A stretch of DNA of 64,000 bases, taken from NCBI GenBank assembly GCA_004380135.1, contig QXCR01000025.1, positions 62,001 to 126,000 on the forward strand, written 5' to 3'. This DNA is from Stemphylium vesicarium. Its lineage: Eukaryota > Ascomycota > Dothideomycetes > Pleosporales > Pleosporaceae. A program made the translations under genes and the position numbers. Positions 54,005 through 64,000 of the stretch are shown one piece after another. Positions within the stretch are counted from its first letter, which is position 1, and each line of letters opens with the position of its first letter. Under the pieces are notes generated by a model. The model saw only the letters and a program-made list of their open reading frames with translations, did no database searches and was not told the origin of the DNA.

Positions 54005-57000
54005 ATGGCGCCTGCCGCAAGCGCAACGAGCAAGCCACAGCCGCAGTGGTCGACGAAAGTAGGTGCTACTCTTAGTCTTTTTTGCTCGACAAACCCTAAT
54101 CATTGCCGCAGTTTGATACTGTGCGGCGACACGACCTATTCCGAAACCCCCCCAAGGACAAGACAGCATACCCGACCCTCGCGGCCGCCGTCGATCCCCA
54201 TATTGAATCCTTCAACGGCATCTTCGCTGCCGGCGGCCAACTTGCTGAAGGCATACGGGACATTGGCACCAAGATCTTCCTCGACGGCGACCCATATGCA
54301 GCACCCGAGGATGCCAGCGCCCGGAACAGGCTGTCCCTGCGCATCCAAGATGTCTTCCTCGACAAGCCCGTCCTGCCGCCCACCAACAAGGTCGCCCTCA
54401 AGAACCGCAACATCATGCCCGCAGAGACACGCGAGCGCCACGCTTCATACCGCGGCAAGATGCGCGCACGATTAGAATGGAGGATCAACAACGGCGACTG
54501 GCAGGAAGAGGTTGCCGATCTGGGCTCGGTGCCCATCATGCTGAGGTCCAATCGCTGCCATCTTGAAGGCCTCGCACCAGCAGCATTGGTCAAGGCGAAG
54601 GAGGAGAGTGACGAGCTTGGAGGATACTTCATCGTGAATGGTATCGAGAAGATTATCCGTATGCTTCAGGTCAACCACCGAAACTACCCCATGGCTATCA
54701 AGCGTGGTGCCTTCCAGAACCGTGGCCCCGGTTACAGTGTCTACGGTATTCAGATCCGATCGATGCGCCCCGACCAGACCTCGCAAACGAACGCCCTACA
54801 CTACCTCAACGATGGCAACGTAAACTTCCGATTTTCCTGGCGCAAGGCCGAGTACCTCGTACCAATCTGCATGGTGCTGAGGGCTTTGGTCGAGACGAAC
54901 GATCGCGAAATATTCGAGGGACTTGTCGGAAGCGCGGGCTCCGAAGGTCTCGAAGAGAAGCAGTTCGTAACCGACAGAGTAGAACTCCTGCTCCGAACAT
55001 ACAAGGTCTATGGACTGCACTCCAAGGCAAAGACAAGGGCGTATCTAGGAGAGAAGTTCAAGGTCGTCATGCAACTCCCCGCAGACATCTCCGACGAAGA
55101 GGCTGGAACTGAGTTCCTCCGCAAAATCGTACTTCCTCACTTGGGCTGCGTAAACGTCTCCCCCGCCCAAGACGCCGACAAATTCCGCATGCTGCTCTTC
55201 ATGACACGGAAGCTCTACTCCTTAGTCGAGGGAGACTGCGCTGTCGACAATCCCGATGCTGTTCAGAACCAGGAGATTCTACTGGGTGGACAACTGTACG
55301 GCATGATCTTGAAGGAGAAGCTAGAGGAATGGCTCAACAGCTTCCAGCTCGTCTTGCGAGAGTGGGGCAGGAAGACAGAGTACAGGCCCTTTACATCGCA
55401 AGAGTTTCACAAAGATTGGTCTTCGAAGATTCTGAGGCGAACGCAATCCAACATTGGTCAAGCCATGGAGTACTTCCTTAGTACCGGTAACCTCATTTCA
55501 CCTACAGGTCTCGATCTCCAACAAACCTCTGGTTATGTCGTGGTTGCTGAAAAGCTAAACTTCCCCCGTTTCATCTCACATTTCCGCATGGTGCATCGAG
55601 GTGCCTTCTTTGCCCAGCTCAAGACAACGACTGTCCGAAAACTTCTTCCCGAATCTTGGGGCTTCATGTGTCCTGTCCATACCCCTGACGGTTCTCCTTG
55701 CGGACTTCTCAATCACTTTGCACACAAGTGCAAGATCGCGACGACCAACCTGGATGTCTCGGCAGTTCCGAAGCTCGTTGCACAATTAGGCGTTTCGAGC
55801 AAGTCATCTGCATCTCTTGACGCAAGTGTCGTCGTACAGCTGGACGGTCGGGTGCTAGGCTTCTGCTCGCCTAAGCAAGCCAAGGTCATCAGTGACACAC
55901 TGCGTTACTGGAAGGTTGAAGGCTCGCACGGTGTGCCACTCGAAATGGAAATCGGATACATTCCAAACTCTAACAACGGTCAATACCCGGGAGTCTACAT
56001 GTTCTCGCAATGTTCGAGAATGTACCGCCCCGTCAAGTACCTGCCTCTCGACAAGCTTGACTATGTCGGTCCATTTGAGCAGCCTTACATGTCCATCTCC
56101 TGCACAGACGCCGAAATTGTCTCCGGTGACTCGACGCACGTAGAATTCGACCCGACAAACATCTTTTCCATTATTGCCAACCAAACTCCGTTCTCCGACT
56201 TCAACCAATCGCCAAGAAACATGTACCAGTGTCAAATGGGAAAACAATCGATGGGTACACCAGGAACTGCTTCAAGATACCGAACCGACAACAAGACCTA
56301 CCGCTTACAGACAGGCCAGACTCCGATTGCTAGGCCTCCGTTGCACAACGAGTACGGAATGGACAACTTCCCCAACGGTATGAATGCTGTGGTAGCTGTC
56401 ATTTCCTATACGGGATACGACATGGACGACGCCATGATCTTGAACAAGCAGTCACACGAGCGCGGTTTCGGACATGGCACAATCTACAAGACGAAGATCT
56501 GCGACCTTGAAGAGGGCAACAGGAAGACTCGATCGAGCAAGACAGTGACCAAGTTATTTGGTTTCGCTCCTGAGGGTCTGGTCAAGGCTGAGTCCAAGGA
56601 GACTCTCGATGTCGATGGCTTGCCCCGTGTCGGCACTATGTTGCGATCAGGCGACGTTATCGCGGCATGGCACACCGTCTCGTACGACGCAGCTACGGGT
56701 GACTATGTCAACCGCGATGGACAGACACAGTTCTTCAAGTACAAGGAGGACGAGGTCGCCTTTGTCGAGGAGGTCCGTATTATTGGCGCTGAAGACGGAA
56801 CACAGCCATGTCAAAAGCTCTCGATCAAGCTGCGCACACCACGTTCCCCAGTGGTCGGTGACAAGTTCTCTTCTCGTCACGGTCAAAAGGGTGTCGTATC
56901 TCAAAAGTTCCCCACGCCCGACATGCCGTTCTCCGAATCGGGCATGCAGCCAGATGTCATCATCAACCCTCACGCTTTCCCCTCTCGTATGACAATCGGC

Positions 57001-57814
57001 ATGTTTGTCGAGTCGCTCGCAGGAAAGTCTGGAGCGCTCCACGGTATGGCCCAAGACTCGACGCCCTTCCGCTTTGACGAGCAGAACACGGCTGTCGATT
57101 ACTTTGGCCACCAGCTTGCCAAGGCTGGATACAACTACCACGGTAAGCACATTCAAGTTTGAAATCCAGGACCAACACTAACGCCTCAACCAGGAAACGA
57201 ACCAATGTACTCCGGAATCACAGGCCAAGAACTCCACGCCGACATCTACATTGGTGTTGTATACTACCAACGTCTCAGGCACATGGTCTCCGACAAATAC
57301 CAAGGTAAGTCACGAGTTCACAACCGCACTCACGAGAAGCGCACACACTAACACCACGCTAGTGCGAACAACCGGCCCCGTAACAAGCACAACCGGCCAA
57401 CCTATCAAAGGCCGCAAACGCGGTGGCGGTATCCGCGTCGGAGAAATGGAGCGCGACGCCCTCCTCGCCCATGGCACAGCCTTCCTGTTGCAAGACCGCC
57501 TGATGAACTGTTCCGACTACACAAAAGCAGCAATCTGCCGTACTTGCGGTTCCTTCCTCAGCACCACCCCCACCGTCAGCGAGTACAGTCGCAAGAAAGA
57601 CAAGTCCGGCAAGGATATCACGATCCGCTGCAGGAGATGCGCTACCTTGGCTGATGGTAAGAGTAATAAGGCGGATCTTTGGATGGATGCACAGGGTATG
57701 AGGTACTCGGGTGGCGAGGATGTTGCTGTTGTTGCGGTCCCTGGTGTGCTGAAGTTTTTGGATGTCGAGTTGGCTAGTATGGGGGTTAGGTTAAAGTTCA
57801 AGGTTGATCCGTAG
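54005..57814 (+). CDS. RPA135: RNA polymerase I second-largest subunit (RPA135/A135)
   Basis: Catalytic-core subunit of RNA polymerase I, for rRNA synthesis in the nucleolus. Exons 54005-54058, 54112-57142, 57194-57304 and 57363-57814 give 1215 aa (yeast 1203). Order: short disordered start, protrusion and lobe (PIMLRSNRCHL, GGYFIVNGIEKIIRM), fork (HFRMVHRGAFFAQLKTTTVR, then PESWGFMCPVHTPDGSPCGL), hybrid-binding region (GYDMDDAMILNKQSHERGF, GDKFSSRHGQKGVVSQKF), and the anchor/clamp with a C-terminal zinc ribbon (CRTCGSF ... CRRCAT). RTTGPVTSTTGQPIKGRKRGGG-type sequence (split by an intron) also fits. Pol I rather than Pol II or III is judged from the N-terminal block and GQPIKGR; confidence in subtype is high. 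Confidence 0.95.
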
Positions 57815-58221
57815 ATGGGTGGGATTATTCATGTGAGTATGAGGAACGCGTTCTGTTGAAGAGCATTTTCATGGGCGTCTATATGTGTTTCTGAGGGATG
57901 GGGCGGCTTGCCCTGTGAAAAAAAGTTGGGCTTTTGTTAGCAGCATAAAGGGCGTTTCTGGGACTTTGAATGTCGATGTAGATGGAGTGTATAGCATCGT
58001 AGTATTGCACTTATGCAGAGATTGTGACTCCATATCATATATGGATTGACTTTTGGTACTTGGACACAAAATTTCATTAGTGATGTCACTTGATCTAAAG
58101 ATTAACCCAACCTCCATCTTCAAAGGTATAAAAAGATCCCCCAAATGACTGATACTTTGAATAGCGCCCCTCATCCCGATCCATCCCGATCCGACCCTTC
58201 TACGTTCTAAGCATATAGAAT
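57815..58221. other. intergenic between convergent genes
   Basis: About 400 bases between the RPA135 and TAF12 stop codons; two 3' ends, no other feature seen. Confidence 0.5.
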
Positions 58222-60289
58222 CTAGAAATCCGTCTTCCCACCCATAACCTTTGCCGCATTAACAGCATTCATCTTAGCCGCCCAGCCCTGCGCCGGAACG
58301 ATCTTGCGCACGGTCCTCACTTCATCCGACGCATAACCGGGAATGCGAATGTTGTAGTTGCGCTCGAGAATGACCTGGATGTCGCGGATATCGAGTTGCG
58401 GGGAGTCGCGGAGTTTGGAGAGTTTGCACGCGTTGCTGATGACGTTGTCGACGAAGTCGTCGGCGAGTTGGAGGACAGCCTGTGGATCAAGGTGATTAGT
58501 ACGGGGATGGAGGCAGATTAGAGGTTGGTTTTCAGGAACTTACCTCTTCGACTTCCGGGGTGAGGGCTTCTTCTGAGCCGCCAGTGACTTGTCGGACAAG
58601 CTCGTCTAGTTTGCGCTTGCTGAGGACGCGGTCGCCGTCTCCTTCGAGCTGGAATGGCGGTGGTCGCGGGATGACGGGTTGGCCCATGGGTCCCGGCGCA
58701 CCGTTTGTAGGACCGCTCATGGTCGGTCGGGCTTGGCCCATGTGCACGGCTTGTGGTGAAGTGACGTTCAGGTGTCGCGGAATGGGCATCTTGGGGTTGT
58801 TCAGCTGCTCGCGCTCACGACTACCAAAGTTGCCACCCTGTCCACCTTGTTGCATGGGTGTATTTGTACGCTGAGGGTCGGTGTAGGATCGATTCGCGGC
58901 GGTTACAGCGGCTTGGTGAGAGAGTGGGACTGGCGGACCAGTTGCCGTGGCAGACTGTGGATGCGGCGAGTTGCTCTGCTGGTGCGCGTTCGCTTGCATA
59001 GGGTTGATCTGAGGTCGCTGTTGCTGCTGGTGGAAGTTTTGCTGCTGCTGTCCTTGTTGCGCAAACTGCGGCATTTGGTTTGGCGGCATCGTCTGAGAGT
59101 GAGGCGCTGGCGGCGGTCGGGGTTGTTGCTGCTGCGGCTGCTGCTGCTGTTGCTGAAGTGAATGCGGCATCTGCTGGTTGTGTTGCGGCTGCGGCTGTTG
59201 CGGTGGCTGTTGCTGGTTTCCTTGGTTTCCTTGCATGTTGAACTGTGGCTGTGGCGGAAGCTGATTTTGCTGCTGCTGCGGTTGCGACTGTGGTTGTGGT
59301 TGCGGCGGTTGTCCTCCCTCAATCTTGATTTGCGGCTCTTCTTTGATCTGGGGTTGCGCGGGCGCGTTGGGCTGCGATGATTGTCGCTGGAGCTGTTGCG
59401 GTTGGTTTTGAGGTTGCGACGGTTGCTGCTGTGGTTGCTGTTGCGGTGGTTGCGGTGGAGACTGTCCCGGGTTTTGGTTTGTAGGTTGTGCTTGCATCTG
59501 ACCCTGGTGATTCTGCTCACGCTCTTCTTTCCACGTCTTTTGCAACGCTCGGAACTTTTCGATCTGGGCTCTCATGTTCGCATGCTCTTTCTCAATCTTG
59601 CCTTTGAGCACAAGCAGATCCTGGGGTAACTCCTGGCCGTTGCTTTGCCGTTCGCCCAGCTGTTGCATAAGCTTCTTTCGGTTCTCGTTGAGGGAAGCCT
59701 GCTTGGCTAGCATGTTGAGATAACCCGTCCGGTATTCTTTCAACTTGACCTCATACTCGGGCGTGCCCGGCGAAGGCCCGGACAAAGGCCCCTGCATGGG
59801 AAACTCGTGGACGTGCTTTACAATAGCAGGATCCACCTGGCCGCGACCTTGATTCTGGCCTTGATTAGACGGCTGTTGTCCTTGCGACTGGTGGCCGACG
59901 GATCCCGCGGCGCTCTCGGCACCCCTGTTGCCAGCCTGGTTGCCTTCTTGTTTGACGGGGTTCGGGTTCTGCTGGCCGCCCGCATTAGACTGGCCCGCTT
60001 GTCCTTGATTCTGGTTTCCCTGTTGCTGCTGCTGTGCCTTCATCTTGGCGCGGTATTGACGTTCGCGCGTGATGAACTTCTGCGACCATTCTGTGAGCTT
60101 TTGGCGAGCGTTGGTGTTTTCCTGACTGCCTTGCGGGTGCTGGTTGCAGATGGTCCAGAAGTTCTGCATGATCAAGCGATACTTTTGCTTCTCGTCTTCG
60201 GGAAGACACTGCAGCTTGAGGATGTCATCGGGACGTAGCAGCTGCTGGCCGCCGTTAGATTGCTGTTGTGGTGGCTGCGAGTCGCTCAT
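58222..60289 (-). CDS. TAF12: TFIID/SAGA subunit TAF12 (histone-fold protein)
   Basis: Histone-fold partner of TAF4 in TFIID and of Ada1 in SAGA, for RNA polymerase II initiation. Exons 58544-60289 and 58222-58479 give 667 aa. The N-terminal part carries a structured helix region (LKLQCLPEDEKQKYRLIMQN, about 24-60). A very long Gln/Pro/Asn-rich tract (about 85-490) follows, with poly-Gln runs. The histone fold lies at the C-terminus (about 545-645): SKRKLDELVRQVTGG, then across the intron AVLQLADDFVDNVISNAC, LRDSPQLDIRDIQVILERN and YNIRIPGY. Those are TAF12 signatures. Convergent with RPA135. Confidence 0.95.
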
Positions 60290-60624
60290 CGTGAGGGCTG
60301 CGGACTTCCGAGCCGCGCGACAGGCTTTCCGACGTGTGTGCGAGGTAGATGCAACTGGCCGAGTCGCGTGTTTACTGCGATTAAAAGAATGTGTGGGCGG
60401 ATAACTAGGTAGATGGGGTTACACTTGGGGGGTGTGCTGGCCGGAGGGGTGAGGTTTGGAGTGATGGTCCATCGAGGAGCCAAGCCAGGACCCAACCTTG
60501 GAACCGTCGCGCGTTTGTATGCGCCCGCACGTGCACGCGTCGCTTCCAATACTCGAAGCAAACAAGCAACATGACCTCGATGATAATTCATACATTACGT
60601 ATAGAATATACTCTGTCTAAATCA
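60290..60624. other. intergenic: TAF12 promoter and ISC1 3' region
   Basis: 335 bases upstream of TAF12 and downstream of ISC1, both leftward. No additional feature seen. Confidence 0.45.
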
Positions 60625-62122
60625 TCACTCTGACGCGTTTGATACCTGGGTATCCTCAGATCTAGCCTTTCCCAATCCTGCCTTCGCCAGCGCCCTTTCC
60701 CGCATGTTCCTGACCTCCCATTCAAACTCCTTGAGTGCTCTGATCTCGCTGCCAACGAACAAGAAGCCCATCAATCCGTCAATGACACCCACACTGAAGC
60801 CAAGAGTGCTTAGCAACATGAGTATGAAGGCTACATAGTTCTCAGGCGACCACCAGACTCCAATCAGACACCCGATAGAGAATGATAGTTGATAGAAGAA
60901 GTGTCCTATGCGCAACTTGCGCTGCACTCGCTCCCGCACTTGGTACTTCAGTGTCGTTGCTAGAATCTCATCGTACGTCTCAATGGGCAGATAGCGTTCA
61001 GGGAGAGCCCAAGGAGACAGCTGGACTGATGACGGTGCAGTAGAAGTCCTCGTCAATGTCGCTTCTACGGAGAAGTGATCACTGAGAGAGCAGTGCAGCG
61101 TAGGATGCCGCATTGACATACCTACATTCGCTTCTTTGAGCTCCCATTCGGCCGTCTCTTCCTTGGTCTCCGGGTTGCGATACCTTCCGCTACTGAAGAA
61201 GATGTAGTCGAGCCGCTTCGCGTTGGGATCTGGGACGGCAGGGTCTATCTGCACGTTTTCTCCCTTCGCAAGGCGTCTCTGCTGGCCTTTGTTCCACCGC
61301 CAGGAATTCAATTCGCTGTCACATGTCGCTCCATTTACGGTCAAGTTGAACTCGGCAGACGGCATTGGCACGCCACGAAGCTTTTCGACTTTATCTTTCG
61401 CCGCACCAATAGAAGATTCAGGGTGTAGTATGCGCCATACGTCTCGGACGGGTGAGTGAGTTTCGATTATGCGGTGGGCGAGGGACAGAGGAATCATGTT
61501 GAAGTCGCCCATGCCGATAACGAGGTGACCGCGTTCGGCCGCTGCGCGCATGAGTTTGGTGATTTCCCATGCCTGGGCGGTTCGGTGGCAGATATAGGAG
61601 TCATGAGGTTCGCGTTCGTAGGGGGCGTGGAGCTACTAACGTCAGTGTCTGTAGGTACCCTGAGTGTACAAAGGAGGGGAAAGGACAGACATGTGTACAG
61701 AAGACCTCCGCAATATCCCGTTGCGAAGGCCCCATTCGTATTCTTGCACAAGCCACACCTTTGCCAACAAACCAGTCTCCGCGATAGAATGCAGCAGGCC
61801 GTCCGTTGAGCGGATAGCGCACCATGTTGCTCTCAATGATGGGCCATCGTGACAGGATAACTAATCCGCCACCAAATATGCCGCTGTGGTAGAACTTGCC
61901 GTAAGGCAGAATGTGCTGTGTCTTCTCGCGAATCACATTGTAATCTTGCTGCGTCCAGCACTCCTGCAGGCCGACGATATCTGGCTGCGGACTCGCGGCG
62001 GCGATTTGAACACCAATTTCCGTGAGACGTTCGTTGCGGAGCTTGGAGATAAACTTAAGACCCCAGCAATTGAGCGAAAGGATCCGGATGTTCGAGGGCG
62101 GTTGGCCGGTTTCGGAAGCCAT
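60625..62122 (-). CDS. ISC1: inositol phosphosphingolipid phospholipase C (ISC1, neutral sphingomyelinase family)
   Basis: Releases ceramide from inositol phosphosphingolipids; acts at the ER and mitochondrial membranes. Exons 61691-62122 and 60625-61632 give 479 aa (yeast Isc1 477). Endonuclease/exonuclease/phosphatase fold: ILSLNCWGLKF, DIVGLQECW (metal Glu), GGGLVILSRWPI, HAPYEREPHDSYICHR (across the intron), GMGDFNMIP, RLDYIFFSSGRY and CSLSDHFSVEATL (catalytic D and H). Two C-terminal membrane segments (about 395-450, HFFYQLSFSIGCLIGVWWSP and FILMLLSTLGFSVGVIDGLM) match the family layout. Its start codon is 167 bp from that of the divergent WDR5 gene. Identification is firm. Confidence 0.96.
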
Positions 62123-62289
62123 GGTGAGTCTGCTCGGAAAGTTAATGGTCCAGCAATGATGCAACTGGGGAAATAGTTGGAGAAATGCGGCAGGGGTGCT
62201 AGTTACCGCCTGCACGCTAACGCCCATATTGCCGATCCGTCGCGTTTTCCCAATCCACGACCCAACATCCAACTGCTCTGCATTCAATA
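62123..62289. promoter_or_regulatory. short bidirectional promoter between ISC1 and WDR5-like gene
   Basis: Only 167 bp separate the two start codons, so both genes must share or interleave promoter elements and 5' leaders. No specific factor site recognised. Confidence 0.55.
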
Positions 62290-63648
62290 ATGGACGACGC
62301 ATCGTCTACCTCTCCCAAGCGACGGCGTGAAGATGAAAACGGATACGACGAAGAACCGCCGCGCAAACGCTCTGCATCGCACACACCACCCAATGCCTCG
62401 CCCAGCTATAGACTAGCAGAACGGCCTGCGCGCCGCTACAGCAGAGAAGAACCCGAAGACGACAGAAGGGAATTCGGAGAAAGGCGACGCTCCTACTCGC
62501 CATCAAGATCACATTCGCCGCGCTCGAGCTCCTCATCGCCAAGTCGGCGGCGGCGCAACTCCCCACCACCGAAGCCTACCACTCTCGACTACGCACCAAC
62601 CCTTACCCTACACGGCCACAGGAGAGGCATCACTTGTATCAAGTTCTCTCCCGATGGCCGCTGGCTCGCCTCTGCCTCTGCCGACTGCACCATCAAGATC
62701 TGGGACGCCAGGACTGGCCAACTCGAACACTCACTCGAGGGTCACCTCGCTGGTATCAACACAATATGCTGGTCCTTGGATTCCACAATTCTAGCGAGTG
62801 GATCGGACGACAAGAGCATACGACTCTGGGACACGACTACGGGCATGGCGCATCCAACCCCCTTCATCGGCCACCATAACTACGTCTACAGCATAGCCTT
62901 TAGCCCAAAAGGAAATATGCTTGTCTCAGGCTCCTATGACGAGGCAGTCTACCTTTGGGACGTGCGCGCCGCCCGAGTGATGCGCTCACTACCCGCCCAC
63001 AGCGATCCAGTCGGCGGCGTAGATTTCGTTCGCGACGGTACACTCATCGTCTCGTGCTCGCACGACGGCCTGATTCGTGTCTGGGACACAGCAACGGGCC
63101 AATGCCTGCGCACCCTAGTTCACGAAGACAACGCATCCGTCTCTTCGGTCATCTTTTCGCCGAATGGAAAATACATCCTAGCCTGGACTCTGGACTCGTG
63201 TATGCGGCTATGGAATTACATTGAAGGAAAGGGCAAATGCGTAAAGACGTATCAGGGACACACAAACAAGAAGTACTCGCTCTCTGGTACTTTTGGCACA
63301 TATGGTGACGAGCGAGCTGGACAAGAATTCGCTTTCATAGCATCTGGCAGCGAAGACAACAAAGTCGTCATCTGGGACGTGAGTAGCAAGAACGTTCTAC
63401 AGCGACTGGAAGGCCACACGGATGCCGTGTTGAGCGTGCACACGCATCCAACGGAAAGATTGATTGCTAGTGCAGGGCTGGATCGCACCATAAAGTTATG
63501 GAGACCAAAGGAGAGCGTACCTGAAGCTGAAGAAGAGAAGAAAACAAACGGGCACGAAGAGACCGTCGTTGAGAACGGCGTCAAAGAGGAGCTGGCCAAT
63601 GGTCACGATTCCAATACCTTGCCTCCAAACCCCTTCGTCGAATCATGA
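62290..63648 (+). CDS. WDR5-like COMPASS subunit (Swd3 type)
   Basis: Seven-bladed WD40 protein; WDR5/Swd3 is the scaffold of the Set1/COMPASS H3K4 methyltransferase. Single exon, 452 aa. Residues 1-98 are disordered and rich in Arg/Ser (RRRSYSPSRSHSPRSSSS, SRRRRNSPPPKP), which looks like an RS-type, possibly nuclear, extension. WD blades follow with TIKIWDART, SIRLWDTTT, AVYLWDVRA, LIRVWDTAT, CMRLWNYIEGK, KVVIWDVSS and TIKLWRPKE. The sequence TLTLHGHRRGITCIKFSPDG, LDSCMRLWNY and GHTDAVLSVHTHP are typical WDR5. The C-terminal tail is acidic. Strictly one-to-one assignment to Swd3 is inferred. Confidence 0.9.
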   Translation: MDDASSTSPKRRREDENGYDEEPPRKRSASHTPPNASPSYRLAERPARRYSREEPEDDRREFGERRRSYSPSRSHSPRSSSSSPSRRRRNSPPPKPTTLDYAPTLTLHGHRRGITCIKFSPDGRWLASASADCTIKIWDARTGQLEHSLEGHLAGINTICWSLDSTILASGSDDKSIRLWDTTTGMAHPTPFIGHHNYVYSIAFSPKGNMLVSGSYDEAVYLWDVRAARVMRSLPAHSDPVGGVDFVRDGTLIVSCSHDGLIRVWDTATGQCLRTLVHEDNASVSSVIFSPNGKYILAWTLDSCMRLWNYIEGKGKCVKTYQGHTNKKYSLSGTFGTYGDERAGQEFAFIASGSEDNKVVIWDVSSKNVLQRLEGHTDAVLSVHTHPTERLIASAGLDRTIKLWRPKESVPEAEEEKKTNGHEETVVENGVKEELANGHDSNTLPPNPFVES

Positions 63649-63925
63649 GCACAAGTCGTGCAGTCAAGGGTGGAATCGGTGTAGTCGTAGCAGGTAATTT
63701 AGATACCCCCAAGAACAAGCGCTCAAATGCATCAACCTCTTTACCTCTATCTTGTTCCACAGCAACATCAAAGTCATACATTTTTTGATCCGGGTATAAA
63801 CCCCCTATTTCCATAAACGCCCATTGTGCCTCATAAAAGCACATGACCCCCTCCCAAAACGCCACGCAATGCAATCTCACCCCTCACAACAAGAGCCAGA
63901 ACGCACACCATCCCCCCTCCCCAGT

Positions 63926-64000
63926 CTAGCTGAAATGTATACCCTCCTGGTTAAATGCATACAGCAACTTGAGGAAATCGCCCTCGTCACACAGCCTGGC
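63926..64000 (-). CDS. C-terminal end of an unidentified gene (cut by window edge)
   Basis: On the minus strand the last 75 bases read ARLCDEGDFLKLLYAFNQ then EGIHFS and a TAG at 63926-63928. The clean amphipathic sequence and tidy ending look like real coding sequence. The gene is convergent with the WDR5-like gene, 277 bp between stops. Too short to name. Confidence 0.45.
   Translation of the reverse strand, partial: ARLCDEGDFLKLLYAFNQEGIHFS

Noticed and set aside
58903..59520. SR-rich frame resembling a splicing factor
   Set aside because: Alternate-frame reading of the poly-Gln tract of TAF12; CAG/CAA runs give Ser/Arg/Asn in the other phase.
63581..63880. 99-codon minus-strand frame overlapping the WDR5-like 3' end
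   Set aside because: No domain; the coding-like end of the next gene is further right (63926-64000).

Overview
This window is nuclear DNA of a filamentous ascomycete, most probably a dothideomycete of the Pleosporales type. That placement is an inference. The genes carry short GT-AG introns (mostly 47-120 nt) with CTAAC-like branch points. The gene content is eukaryotic housekeeping mixed with fungal families: a Zn2Cys6 regulator, an RCR protein, a spherulin-like cupin and a MEP/AMT transporter. I reconstructed exon structures by hand from splice signals, reading frame and family conservation. Every multi-exon model reported as intact sums to a whole number of codons.

Layout. 1-2635 is a very dense run of small reading frames. 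Several share a DCGG start or an RPLTA(E/K)ER block, and all end in Arg/Lys-rich tails; I do not recognise them. 2695-15714 holds GatB, an unknown Ser/Pro-rich protein, ribosomal protein L28/uL15, SEC24, the AP-2 sigma subunit and an unknown Cys-rich protein. 17494-19293 is a MEP1/MeaA-type ammonium transporter with a cluster of GATA (AreA-type) sites upstream. 19.3-25.4 kb is gene-poor and holds a cytochrome P450 pseudogene with a frameshift and an in-frame stop. 25427-33172 looks like a small metabolic cluster: an MFS transporter divergent from a Zn2Cys6 regulator, then a PhyH-type dioxygenase divergent from a CocE/NonD hydrolase. The two divergent promoters share a 10-bp motif. 33359-43423 holds a coiled-coil protein, NAA30, LRO1 (PDAT), TYS1, a secreted cupin and an acidic unknown protein. 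44634-63648 holds alpha-COP, an RCR protein, ARL8, RPA135, TAF12, ISC1 and a WDR5-like COMPASS subunit. The last 75 bases are the C-terminal end of another gene.

Functionally most of the window is core biology: vesicle coats (SEC24, AP-2 sigma, alpha-COP, ARL8), transcription machinery (RPA135, TAF12, WDR5), translation (GatB, TYS1, L28) and lipid metabolism (LRO1, ISC1). The parts most worth a second look are the small-frame array at the left edge and the 25-33 kb cluster with its neighbouring dead P450. Smaller points are a GC-AG intron in GatB, a 9-nt micro-exon in alpha-COP and the GATA cluster.
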